Positions 9,306 to 17,370 of a stretch of 64,000 bases of DNA are shown here, in pieces. The position numbers and the translations under genes are program-made. The DNA is from Nannocystis pusilla (lineage in GTDB: Bacteria; Myxococcota_A; Polyangia; Nannocystales; Nannocystaceae), in assembly GCF_026626665.1 (NCBI RefSeq), contig NZ_JAPNKE010000002.1, forward strand, positions 10,188,001-10,252,000, given 5' to 3'. The notes under the pieces were generated by a model that searched no databases, was not told the origin of the DNA, and saw nothing but the letters and a program-made list of their open reading frames with translations. Position 1 is the stretch's first letter. Each line of letters begins with the position of its first letter.

Positions 9306-9600
9306 GCGGTCCTCGCAATCGCAAGCGGCTCGAAGCTCGGAGGGACGAGGTGGTCATGCGGTCCTCGCAGCGGTGGGCGACTCGAAGGCCGAGCGGGCGA
9401 GGCGGCCATGCGGTCCTCGCAGTGGGGGCGAAGGCCGAGCGGGGCGGGGCGGCCATGCGGTCCTCGCAGTGTGGGCGAAGGCCGAGCGGGGCGGGGCGGT
9501 CATGCGGTCCTCGCAATCGCTGGCGGTGCGGAGCTCGGGGCGTGCAAGTCGGTCATGCGGTCCTCGCAATCGTGCGCGGCGCGGTCATGGGGACCTCTCG
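9300..9600 (-). repeat. Six to seven tandem copies of a translation start region (GAGGACCGCATGACC)
   Basis: On the minus strand TGCGAGGACCGCATGRCC occurs at 9300-9317, 9352-9369, 9404-9421, 9451-9468, 9498-9515 and 9551-9568, with a degenerate copy at 9583-9600; spacing is 52, 52, 47, 47, 53 and 32 bp. Each copy contains a Shine-Dalgarno-like GAGGA five to six bases before an ATG. The lowest copy is the actual start of the DUF5989 gene. The intervening DNA is also partly conserved (CGAAGGCCGAGCGGGGCGGG on the plus strand). The ATGs fall in all three frames, so most would start short dead-end peptides. Confidence 0.85.
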
Positions 9601-11294
9601 ATCAGCAGATCTTCGATGACGAGGGCGTCGACGCCGTGGCGCAGCCAGAAGGCCAGGGCATCCTCGGCGCCGGCGACGATCGGCTCGCCCGCGCCGTTGA
9701 GCGAAGTGTTGAGGACCACCGGGTCGTGGCCGAGGGCGGCCAGCTCGCTCAGCACGGCGTGCAGCTCGGGGGCGCGCGCGGCCTCGACGGTCTGCAGGCG
9801 GGCGGTGCCGTCGCGGTGGGTGGTCGCGCCGAGGCGGCTTTGCGTCGCGTCGCGCACCCGCGCGGTGGTGGTCATGAACGGGGTCATGTCGTCAGGAGCG
9901 GCATTGAAAAAATCACCTGTCCGTTCGGACAGGACGGCGGGGGCGAACGGGCGGAACGGCTCGCGCTCCTTGATCAGCCGGTTCATGCGCTCGCGGGTGG
10001 CGGGGTCGCGCGGGCAGGCGAGCAGCGAGCGCTGGCCGAGGGCGCGCGGGCCCCACTCGAAGCGTCCGCGGGCGTGGGCGACGATCTTGCCGGCGGCGAC
10101 GAGGCGGGCGACGTGGGCGGCGGGATCGTCGACGCGGCGGACCGGGAGGCCGAGCTCGCCGGCGATGTCGTGGGCCCGGGCGGCGTCGATCGGCAGGCCG
10201 AGGGCGGCGCTGCGCAGCGGTGCGGGGCGCGGGTCGCCGCGGCCCTTCGCGGCCAGCAGGGCGGCCCCCAGCGCGCCGCCGGCGTCGCCCGCGGCCGGCT
10301 GGACGAACACGCGCGAGAAGCCGGCCTCGGCCTGCAGGCGGGCGTTGGCGAGGGCGTTGAGGGCGACGCCGCCGGCGAGGCACAGGTGGTCGGCGCCGGT
10401 CAGGACGCGGGCCTTGCGGGCGAGCGCGAGCAAGATGTCCTCGAGGACAGCCTGCAAGGTCGCGGCGACGTCGGCGTAGTGGCGGTCGTCGGCGCGCTCG
10501 AAGTCCCACGGGCGCCCGGGCGGGCGGCGCGGGCCGAGCAGGCGCTCGAGCGCGGGGCCGAAGCCGAGGTCGGCGTCGCTCATGTGGGCGAAGCAGGCCA
10601 GGTCGAGCTCGTAGGCGCCGTCGCCGGTGAGGCGGACGATTTTTTGGAAATGCTCGCGCAGGCGCGGCTGCCCCCACGCGGCCAGGCCCATGACCTTGTA
10701 CTCGCCCTCGTTGACGGCGAAGCCGAGGAAGGCGGTGAGGCCGGCGTAGAGGAGGCCGAGCGAGTGGGGGAAGTCGACGCTGGCGAGCAGCCGCAGGTCG
10801 TCGCCGCGGCCGTCCCAGATCGTGGTGGCGTGGGCCTCGCCGACGCCGTCGACGACGAGCACGGCGGCGCGCTCGTACGGCGAGACCAGCAGGGCGCTGG
10901 CGGCGTGGCTGCGGTGGTGGTCGAAGCGGACCACGCGGTCGCGGGCGACACCTAGCCCTTCGGACAGGTGATCGAGGACCCAGATCTTGCTGCCGAGCTG
11001 GCCGGCGAGGGCGCGCGGGAAGGCCCGCCAGGTCCGCGGCAGGTGGCGCAGCAGGTGGACGAGGACGCGCTCGAGCTTGGCGAACGGTTCCTCGTAAAAG
11101 GCGACGGCGTCGAGGTCGCCGGGCTGCAGGCCGGCGTGCTGCAGGCAGGCGAAGGCGGCGGCCAGCGGCAGGCCGGGGTCGTTCTTGATCCGCGACAGCC
11201 GCTCCTCCTGGATCGCCGCGACCACCTCGCCGTCGACCACCAGCGCGGCGGCGGCGTCGTGGTAGTGGGCGGAGATGCCGAGGACGCGGGCCAT
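9585..11294 (-). CDS. Carbamoyltransferase (NodU/CmcH family)
   Basis: 569 residues from ATG at 11294, 8 bp after the upstream ferritin-like gene. N-terminal domain: VLGISAHYHDAAAALVVDG at 4-22 and FDHHRSHAASALL at 124-136, the histidine cluster that binds metal and carbamoyl-adenylate in the Kae1-like fold; GEYKVMGLAAWG further on. C-terminal YrdC-like domain from about 410: GRFEWGPRALGQRSLLACPR, then EPFRPFAPAVL and VLNTSLNGAGEPIV. The family transfers a carbamoyl group from carbamoyl phosphate through a carbamoyl-adenylate to a hydroxyl of a natural product, polysaccharide or nodulation factor. Length and motifs are complete. A perfect CCTGTCC-GTTC-GGACAGG palindrome at 9916-9933 lies inside the gene. 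Grouped with a diiron-like protein, DUF5989 and, 1 kb upstream, an SGNH hydrolase; a cell-surface glycan or lipid modification is inferred. Confidence 0.9.
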   Translation of the reverse strand: MARVLGISAHYHDAAAALVVDGEVVAAIQEERLSRIKNDPGLPLAAAFACLQHAGLQPGDLDAVAFYEEPFAKLERVLVHLLRHLPRTWRAFPRALAGQLGSKIWVLDHLSEGLGVARDRVVRFDHHRSHAASALLVSPYERAAVLVVDGVGEAHATTIWDGRGDDLRLLASVDFPHSLGLLYAGLTAFLGFAVNEGEYKVMGLAAWGQPRLREHFQKIVRLTGDGAYELDLACFAHMSDADLGFGPALERLLGPRRPPGRPWDFERADDRHYADVAATLQAVLEDILLALARKARVLTGADHLCLAGGVALNALANARLQAEAGFSRVFVQPAAGDAGGALGAALLAAKGRGDPRPAPLRSAALGLPIDAARAHDIAGELGLPVRRVDDPAAHVARLVAAGKIVAHARGRFEWGPRALGQRSLLACPRDPATRERMNRLIKEREPFRPFAPAVLSERTGDFFNAAPDDMTPFMTTTARVRDATQSRLGATTHRDGTARLQTVEAARAPELHAVLSELAALGHDPVVLNTSLNGAGEPIVAGAEDALAFWLRHGVDALVIEDLLIERSP

Positions 11295-11301
11295 GACGCG
11301 A

Positions 11302-12018
11302 TCACTCGGACGCGGGCAGAGGCCTCGCGGGCGCCTCGGCGCGCAGGCCAGGGCGGATCGGCCGGACCAGGCGCACCAGCAGGGCCAGCGGCGCGGCGAG
11401 GACGTAGAGCGCGAGCGTGAGGGCGAGGTAGACCCGCTCGGCGACGAACCGCCCGGCCCGCAGCCAGCGGCGCCCGAGCTCCCAGCGGGCCACGCGGCGC
11501 AGCGCCCGACGGGCCTCGACCTCGCCCGCGAGCGCGACCAACAGCTCGCGGGTGTACTGCCCGTGCCGCCGCTCGTCGACCAGGATCGTCTCAAAAAGGG
11601 CCGCGTCCTGCTCGCGCGCCTGTCCCTTGAACCATGTGACGTAGGCCTCGAACTGCCGCCGCGCCCGCTCCTCGCCGAAGTGGACGAAGGCGAGGAAGTC
11701 GCGCTCGCCGAGCAGCTCGAACAGCCGCTCGGAGTCGGCCCGCAGCGGCGGCAGCACGAACGGCCGCGCCGCCTCGCCGGCCAGCTTCGCCGCCCGCCTG
11801 GCGAACATCTGCGCGTGCCGGGCCTCGTCGTCGGCGTGCCGCAGATAAGCGGCCGCCCGCGCCGGCGACGACGTGCGCGCCGCCGCCAGCCGCAGGTCGA
11901 GCATGCTGCCCTGCTCGGCCAGCGCGAACGCGTACAGCTTGCGCGCGCTGCGAGCCGGCCCGCGCCAGGCCAGCGGGCTGAGCAAACGCGCGAGCGCGCC
12001 GGTGACGTCGCGGCTCAT
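11302..12018 (-). CDS. Ferritin-like diiron protein with C-terminal membrane segment
   Basis: 238 residues from ATG at 12018. Four-helix ferritin-like ligand pattern: E35 (FALAEQGSML), DDEARH at 63-68, EE at 116-117 (FVHFGEERAR) and DERRH at 148-152. These supply two E...ExxH sets for a dinuclear iron site. A hydrophobic C-terminal segment (residues about 195-220, YLALTLALYVLAAPLALLV) should anchor it to the inner membrane. The family includes small oxygenases and rubrerythrin-like proteins; the substrate is unknown. The gene is first in a minus-strand unit with carbamoyltransferase (8-bp gap) and DUF5989, so an oxidation coupled to carbamoylation of the same product is plausible but unproven. 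Two 14-bp repeat units (12091-12118) lie upstream of the start. Confidence 0.8.
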   Translation of the reverse strand: MSRDVTGALARLLSPLAWRGPARSARKLYAFALAEQGSMLDLRLAAARTSSPARAAAYLRHADDEARHAQMFARRAAKLAGEAARPFVLPPLRADSERLFELLGERDFLAFVHFGEERARRQFEAYVTWFKGQAREQDAALFETILVDERRHGQYTRELLVALAGEVEARRALRRVARWELGRRWLRAGRFVAERVYLALTLALYVLAAPLALLVRLVRPIRPGLRAEAPARPLPASE

Positions 12019-12090
12019 CGCGCCGGCCTCCGAGCGGCGATCGGCCCCGTTCGCCGTGACCCTCTGCCGGTCAGCGATATGTGCTTTTGA

Positions 12091-12118
12091 ACATGTCCAT
12101 ATAGACATGTCCTGAAGG
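12091..12118. repeat. 14-bp phased GGACATGTCC-type repeat, two units
   Basis: Units ACATGTCCATATAG and ACATGTCCTGAAGG, head to tail, upstream of the ferritin-like gene. Member of the dispersed family described in the findings. Confidence 0.8.
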
Positions 12119-12217
12119 TCGTCCGATGCAGGCGCACGTGTCGCACTTCACCGGGCGGCGGCCCGGCTGAAGCCGAGGTCGCCGTCCGCTCCGGCCTTCG
12201 CACGTACGCCGGCCCAT

Positions 12218-12711
12218 CGAGGTCGGCGCGAGTGTCTCTGCAGAGAGAGGACACGCCGTGAGTGACGCGAGAAGGCGTCTGTTCGGCGGCCAGGCCAGGC
12301 CGTCGCAGGGGCATCGAACTGCCGGGGTAGGTCCGGGGCGCGTCGTCCGAGGCGAGGCCGTCGCGCGAGTCCTCGCGGAGAGAGGACACGCCGTGAATGG
12401 CGCGAGAAGGCATCTGTTCGGCGGCCAGCCCTGGCCGTCGCAGGGGCATCGAACTGCCGGCGTAGGCCCGGGGTGCGTCGTCCGAGGCGAGGTCGGCGCG
12501 AGTGTCTCTGCAGAGAGAGGAGACGCCGTGAATGACGCGAGAAGGCGTCTGTTCGGCGGCCAGGCCAGGCCGTCGCAGGGGCATCGAACTGCCGGCGTAG
12601 GCCCGGGGTGCGTCGTCCGAGGCGAGGTCGGCGCGAGTGTCTCTGCAGAGAGAGGAGACGCCGTGAATGACGCGAGAAGGCGTCTGTTCGGCGGCCAGCC
12701 CTGGCCGTCGA
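12218..12711. repeat. 135-bp tandem repeat, about 3.7 copies
   Basis: The landmark GAAGGCRTCTGTTCGGCGGC recurs at 12271, 12406, 12541 and 12676, an exact 135-bp period. The copies are about 90% alike; copies 1 and 3, and copies 2 and 4, share variants (GGCCAGGCCAGGCCGTCG versus GGCCAGCCCTGGCCGTCG), which suggests duplication of a two-unit block. 135 is a multiple of three, so several frames stay open on both strands. The predicted 45-residue repeats have no recognisable composition and no good start signal, so I do not call a gene. Confidence 0.9.
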
Positions 12712-12800
12712 ACAGGCGCCCGACGGTCGACTTCTGGCGACGGTTTATCATCGGAGCCGAGTTCGGCGGGTCGGCCTCTCACGGCTGCAGCCGTGCCAGG

Positions 12801-12897
12801 GGTTCGGGGAAGGGGCGGCGACGAATACGAGGCAGGCTGGGCGCGAGGCACGAGCGTCCAGCCAGACGCTGAACTCGTCGCCGCCCCTTCCCGGACC
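12801..12897. repeat. Long imperfect stem-loop
   Basis: A 23-24 bp arm at 12801-12824 (GGTTCGGGGAAGGGGCGGCG...) pairs with its near-perfect complement at 12875-12897; inside it GGCTGGGCG and CGTCCAGCC can pair further. It lies 190 bp past the end of the SGNH gene and next to two repeat blocks. It may act as a transcription barrier or be a mobile-element remnant. Confidence 0.65.
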
Positions 12898-12900
12898 CCC

Positions 12901-13050
12901 CGCGAGGCGCAGTCGGCAATACGCGAAGCGTCACGCCCGGGTCTCCGCGGTCCCGAACCCCGCGAGGCGCAGTCGGCAATACGCGAAGCGCGACGAGAGG
13001 CTCTCTGCAGGAGCATCGGCGAGGCGCAGTCGGCAATACGCGAAGCGCCG
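12901..13050. repeat. Three direct copies of a 27-bp repeat
   Basis: GAGGCGCAGTCGGCAATACG plus CGAAGCG occurs at 12903, 12963 and 13021 (spacing 60 and 58 bp). The spacers after copies 1 and 3 are also alike (CCCGGGTCTCCGCGGTCCCG). Spacing is close to CRISPR-like but there are no cas genes, the spacers are themselves related, and only three copies exist. Confidence 0.8.
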
Positions 13051-13083
13051 CGCCCGGGTCTCCGCGGTCCCGAACTCCGAGCC

Positions 13084-15411
13084 TCACAAGCACACGCCTC
13101 CTCCGTGCCAAGGCATGCAGCGCTGCCCGCCCTCGCACGGGTGATTCTCGTCGCAGGGCGTCCGGCAGCGGTTGCTCGCGAATGCCAACACATGACCCTC
13201 AGGACACGTCGGCGCGAACAGCGGGTCGTTCTGCACGCAGGCCAGGCGGGCCGCGCAGTCCTTGTCCTCGGCGTACTTCAGCGTGCACCCCGCGATCAGC
13301 GACGGGTCGCCCCACAGGTCGCTGCACACGCTCTTGCAGTCGTAGACGTCCTGCTCGTACTCGTCGAACAGCTTGCCGACCTGCGGGCACAGCTGCTCCT
13401 TGCGCGTCTGCGCGTGGCAGGCGCAAAGACCCGCGATCGCCGCCTCCGTGGCCGCGTCGGCCGGCGGCATCGTCAGCTCCGCCTTGACGAATTCGCCGGC
13501 GAACTTCGGCTTGCCGTCCTCGCCCGCGGGCCAGCGGATCTGCAGATCTTGGACCTCCTTCTTCCAGTAGAAGCGGGCCGTCAGCGGCTCGCCGACGGTC
13601 AGCGGCGTCACCAGCGACAGGCTGTCCGGCGTCCGCATCGCCATCGTCGCCGGGGTCGCGCCCTCGCGGACCACCACCCCGCCGAAGCCCTCCCCGGCGG
13701 CGCGGCGGCGGCACTGCACGCGCAGCCACTCGCGCTCGATCTGGGTCGAGCAGCCGAGCGCCGTCGAGCCCACCACCTTCACCTCCGGCGCCGAGGTCCA
13801 CTCCGCGGCCGTCGGCACGAACGAGCGCCCCGGGGGCAGACCCGGCTGCGGCCGCTCCAGCGGCACCGCCAGCGGCGTCTTCAGGCGATCGGCCAGCGCG
13901 GTCGCGAACGCCGCGTGGCCCTTCGCGGTCATGTGGATGTCGTGATCGAGGAACGCCCCCGGCTGGGCCGAGCGCAGCGCCGCCGTGACGTCGACCGCGC
14001 GCAGGCCGAGCGCGGCGGCGTCGGCGACTAAATCATCGAGCAGGATCAGCGAGTCCTGCATGTCGGGCGCGTCGCTCACGTCGTATTTGGCCCACTCGCC
14101 GGAGTCGACCTGCACGTCGATCGGCAGGGCGACGACCACCAGCTCGGCGCCGTACTCGTCGCACATCGCCTTGAACTGCTGCAGGTACTCGTGAAAGCGC
14201 GACGGCGGGCGGCCCTTTGGCGGCACCCCGGCGGCGATCTCCTTGCGCAGGCGCTGCTGCTCGGCGAAAAGGTCGGCCTCGGCCTTCACGAGGTCCTTGA
14301 GCTCGCTCTTGCCGGCCTTCTCCTCCTTCTTGAGCTGCGCCGCGAGGTGGTCGTTGCGCAGCTTGGCGGCCTGGCGGATGAGGCTCGCGGTGACTTGCAG
14401 CGAGCGGCTCGACTCGCCGTAGTCTTCGCGGACGATGTCGCCGGGCTTGCCGCGGGCGACCTCGAGCTGGAAGTTGCTGACCTTCCCGTCCTCGCTGGCG
14501 GCGGCGAGCTTGCGGTCGATGGTCACGCGCTGGTCGGCGATCTGCTTGTCGACCGCGTCGAGGCGGGTGCGCGAGCCGGTGAGCGCGGTGACGGCGGTCT
14601 GGTGCTCGGCGTCGGCGGCGGCGCGGGCGGTGCGGCTGGCGAGCACGAGGTCGTCGAGGCCGCCCTCCGAGGGGGTGCCCACGTCGACGGGGCTGCCGAG
14701 CTCGGAGTCTTCGGGGATCTCCACCGTCCCGCGCGCGTGCAGCCAGCGACGCAGCGTGTAGAACGCGTGCGACTTGGAGAACAGCCACCTGCGGCCCGGG
14801 AACTGCGTGACCTGGGTCGGCGCCGTCTCGCTGCGCACCGCCCAGCCGTCCCACACCGCGTGGCGCTCGCGGTTGGGGCGATCGATCTCGAACGGATCGT
14901 TCACGAAGTTGAGGACCACCACCACCGTCTTCGAGCGGCGCTCGGCCAGCAGCTCGCGCGCGACCGCGAGGTACTCCATCGGCCCGTAGGTCGGCACGCC
15001 GGCGTTGATCACCGGGCGGCCGGTGAGCTGGGCCAGCTGGGCCGAGAACGTGCGGTCGTCGTCGACCCCGAGGCCGAACACCTGCGAGTCGCCGACCACG
15101 ATCACCTCGTCGCCGCCGGGGGCCGGCCACTCGTCGCCGCGGTAGCCGCGGCCGTTGACGTGGATCGTCGACGACGGGTTCGGCTTCAGCTGGAACTCCA
15201 TCGTCGCGCCCGGCTCGAGGCGGACGCCGAGCTCGGGGTCGGCGACGTAGAAGTTGACGTGGGGGAACGCGCCGCCGTCGCGCACCGAGAAGGCGACCTC
15301 GGTCAGCGCGAGGCCGAGGCCGAGGCCGAACAGCAGCTGGAAGGTGATCGACAGGGCCCGCAGCCCGCGGCGGCGCGGCGTGGGGCTGGGGGGTTCGGCT
15401 CGCTGGGCCAT
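13084..15411 (-). CDS. Membrane-anchored SGNH/GDSL hydrolase with coiled-coil insert and Cys-rich C-terminus
   Basis: 775 residues from ATG at 15411. One N-terminal membrane segment (about 20-42). Block I is VIVVGDSQVFGLG with the nucleophile S109; GVPTYGPMEY follows; the catalytic DxxH is DHDIH near residue 490 before MTAKGHAAFA. Between them lies a long charged insert of about 200 residues with coiled-coil character (LRNDHLAAQLKKEEKAGK). The C-terminal 150 residues carry more than a dozen Cys (CPQVGK, CKSVCSD, CPEGH, CRTPCDE, CMPW), indicating a disulphide-bonded extracytoplasmic domain. SGNH proteins of this anchored kind O-acetylate or de-acetylate surface glycans, and they recur next to carbamoyltransferase/DUF5989 pairs. 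That neighbour pairing supports a common surface-polymer role, but the carbamoyltransferase gene ends up about 1.8 kb away beyond repeat DNA. Confidence 0.85.
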   Translation of the reverse strand: MAQRAEPPSPTPRRRGLRALSITFQLLFGLGLGLALTEVAFSVRDGGAFPHVNFYVADPELGVRLEPGATMEFQLKPNPSSTIHVNGRGYRGDEWPAPGGDEVIVVGDSQVFGLGVDDDRTFSAQLAQLTGRPVINAGVPTYGPMEYLAVARELLAERRSKTVVVVLNFVNDPFEIDRPNRERHAVWDGWAVRSETAPTQVTQFPGRRWLFSKSHAFYTLRRWLHARGTVEIPEDSELGSPVDVGTPSEGGLDDLVLASRTARAAADAEHQTAVTALTGSRTRLDAVDKQIADQRVTIDRKLAAASEDGKVSNFQLEVARGKPGDIVREDYGESSRSLQVTASLIRQAAKLRNDHLAAQLKKEEKAGKSELKDLVKAEADLFAEQQRLRKEIAAGVPPKGRPPSRFHEYLQQFKAMCDEYGAELVVVALPIDVQVDSGEWAKYDVSDAPDMQDSLILLDDLVADAAALGLRAVDVTAALRSAQPGAFLDHDIHMTAKGHAAFATALADRLKTPLAVPLERPQPGLPPGRSFVPTAAEWTSAPEVKVVGSTALGCSTQIEREWLRVQCRRRAAGEGFGGVVVREGATPATMAMRTPDSLSLVTPLTVGEPLTARFYWKKEVQDLQIRWPAGEDGKPKFAGEFVKAELTMPPADAATEAAIAGLCACHAQTRKEQLCPQVGKLFDEYEQDVYDCKSVCSDLWGDPSLIAGCTLKYAEDKDCAARLACVQNDPLFAPTCPEGHVLAFASNRCRTPCDENHPCEGGQRCMPWHGGGVCL

Positions 15412-15820
15412 CGTCGCCTCGCTCGGCCCGCGGAGTACGGCCGGTCACGGTGAGGGTATTCCGGATCGCCGGCGAAGGGGTAATCCCGCCGCGAGACGCG
15501 CGGAAACGGCCACCCGGCGCGCGCGGACGCCCGAGTCCGCCGGTCCGGTCCGCGGCTCGTCGCGGCAACGCTCGCCGCGCGCGAGTCGAGATGTCCACGA
15601 AGACATGTTCATAAGGACATGACGCAAGGGGAATGTCCTCCAAGGCATGTGGGAAAGATCTACAGGTGCGGGCGATGCGGATCAGGTGCGACACCGAGGC
15701 GCGTCGACGTGATGAATCGCGGCGGCGGTCACGCGACGCGAGAGGATCGCAAGCTCGCGTCGCAGCGCGCGGCCAAGACGTCACGTGGCTGCGCGGGGGT
15801 GACGTGCTAACCCTCGCCGT
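15412..15820. other. Divergent intergenic region with a repeat array
   Basis: 409 bases between the divergent starts of the SGNH gene and the next lipoprotein. It contains the five-unit array at 15589-15658 and otherwise no recognisable feature. Confidence 0.5.
15589..15658. repeat. 14-bp phased array, five units
   Basis: Five consecutive 14-mers: AGATGTCCACGAAG, ACATGTTCATAAGG, ACATGACGCAAGGG, GAATGTCCTCCAAG, GCATGTGGGAAAGA. The RCATGT and trailing RG positions are kept while the four bases between vary. It sits between two divergent promoters. Confidence 0.9.
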
Positions 15821-16983
15821 ATGCAGCGTTCTTGGCATGTACATAGAAGTTTCACGGCCCTCGCGCTCGGCGGGGCGTTGATGATCGGTTGCGGCGACAA
15901 TGGCGGCGCGACCGAGGGGGCGACCACGAGCAACTCCACGACCGAGGGGGCGACGACGGACGGCCCGACGACGACGGCTTCGACGACGACCACGACGGGG
16001 ACGACCGAGCCGACCACCGGGGCGCCGACGAGCGGCGAGACGAGCGAGAGCACGACCGGGTCGGAGACCGATCCGCGGGTGGCCGACTGTCTGCGGATCA
16101 ACGCCTGCGAGGCCGACGGCGGCACGCCGATGGGGCTTCAGGCCTGCCTGGCGCACGCGCTCGACCTGCCGTGGAAGTGGGCGTCGACCGGTTCGATGCT
16201 GCTGGCGATCGAGGCGATGGATGCAAGCTGGCCGCGCCCGACTGCGAGACGGTGCGGGCCTGCACGCCGCCCGCCGAGGCGCACGCGGACGCCTGCACGG
16301 AGAAGCCGGGCGAGGGCCTGTGCGTCGGCGACGAGTGGGTCCTGTGCGACTTCGAGGGCGGGCCGATCGCGGCGATGGACTGCGCGGCGGCGGGGCAGCA
16401 GTGCGGGACCCAGATCTGGGCCGGCTGCGGGCTCGAGACGTGCGAGTACGGGGTGACGGAGTCGACGTGCGACCCGGACGACCCGGGGGTGCTGATCGAG
16501 TGCAACCCGGACGGGTTTTTGGAGCGGGTCGACTGCCGCACCCAGAACAACTTCGTGTTCATCAACGGCATGGACGGCGAGAAGCGCTTCACGATCGCCG
16601 GCGAGGTCTGCGGCTTCGACCCGATGCGCAACGCGAACGCGTGCATCGGCACCGGCGAGCCGTGCGACTTCTTCTCCCAGGAGTGCGACGGCGACGTGCT
16701 CGAGACGTGCGCCGGCGGCAAGCTGAGCCGCCGCGACTGCGCGACGGTCGAGCCGCTCGGCCAGAGCTGCGGCTACCTGCAGGAGGGCCCGTTCGCCGGC
16801 GGGGCCTCGTGCGGCCTCGTCGACACGCAGTGCGGGCTCGATGCCCCCGAGAGCTGCGACGGCGCGACGATCTCGTTCTGCGACTGGGACCAGCCGGGCA
16901 CGATCGACTGCGTGGCCGAGGGCTACTCCGGCTGCGCGACGGCGGACTACGCCGGCCGCACGATCGCCTACTGCACCCCGTGA
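15821..16983 (+). CDS. Secreted Cys-rich lipoprotein with Thr-rich linker (frame break near 16215)
   Basis: About 387 residues. Signal peptide with lipobox LMIGC (FTALALGGALMIGCGDN) from ATG at 15821, then about 55 residues of Thr/Ser/Gly/Glu linker (TTEGATTDGPTTTASTTTT). The mature domain is rich in Cys pairs (CEADGG, CTPPAEAHADAC, CVGDEWVLCDFEGG, CDPDDPG). The frame changes at about 16215 (ATGGATGCAAG); supplying one G gives AIEAMDGCKLAAPDC and continues to the stop at 16983. The Cys-rich part appears to contain repeated units of the kind C-x-G-D-x-x-x-x-C, as in other myxobacterial surface lipoproteins of unknown role. Outer-membrane or periplasmic location is expected. No enzymatic motif is visible. 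Confidence 0.8.
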
Positions 16984-17370
16984 TGCAGGTCCCGGGCGGG
17001 CCGCGTCGGCCCGCGCGGGTGACCTGGCGCTCGCCGTCGCCGGGCCGCAGGGCCGGCGCGGCCGCGGATGCTCGCCGGGTCGGGCAGGGACCGACGAGGT
17101 CGTGCCCGTGCCCGGCAGCGCCGCCTCTTCGTGCTCGCGGCGCGGGCCCGGGGCCCGAAGGGCGCGAGGGGGCCTCGGCACCCGGCTGACCCGCGCACCG
17201 GAGCCGCGTCGCCCGAGGCCGAGGAGCGGGGGGAGCGGTGTCACTGTCAGATGTCCTTCGGGACATGTACGGGGTGGAGCGAAGGCGAAGGCTCCAGGAC
17301 GCCCGGGACCCCGCCTGCGGCCCGGGGCGCCGCTTGCGAGGGGCCAGGGCGCTTGGTAGAAGCGGCGCCG
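16984..17370. other. Intergenic region with one repeat pair
   Basis: 387 bases of GC-rich DNA between two lipoprotein genes. A repeat pair at 17249-17275 forms the palindrome ATGTCC-TTCG-GGACAT, about 100 bp before the next start. No promoter is obvious. Confidence 0.5.
17249..17275. repeat. 14-bp phased repeat pair (perfect palindrome)
   Basis: AGATGTCCTTCGGG followed by ACATGTACGGGG. ATGTCC and GGACAT flank the tetranucleotide TTCG, so the transcript could fold a UUCG-capped hairpin. Confidence 0.8.

Noticed and set aside
12901..13050. CRISPR array
   Set aside because: Only three repeats, related spacers of about 31-33 bp and no cas genes.
12015..13193. Minus-strand frame of 392 codons across the 135-bp repeats
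   Set aside because: Frames stay open only because the period is a multiple of three and the DNA is GC-rich. No start signal or recognised fold, and the 27-bp repeats beyond it are read as a different repeat.
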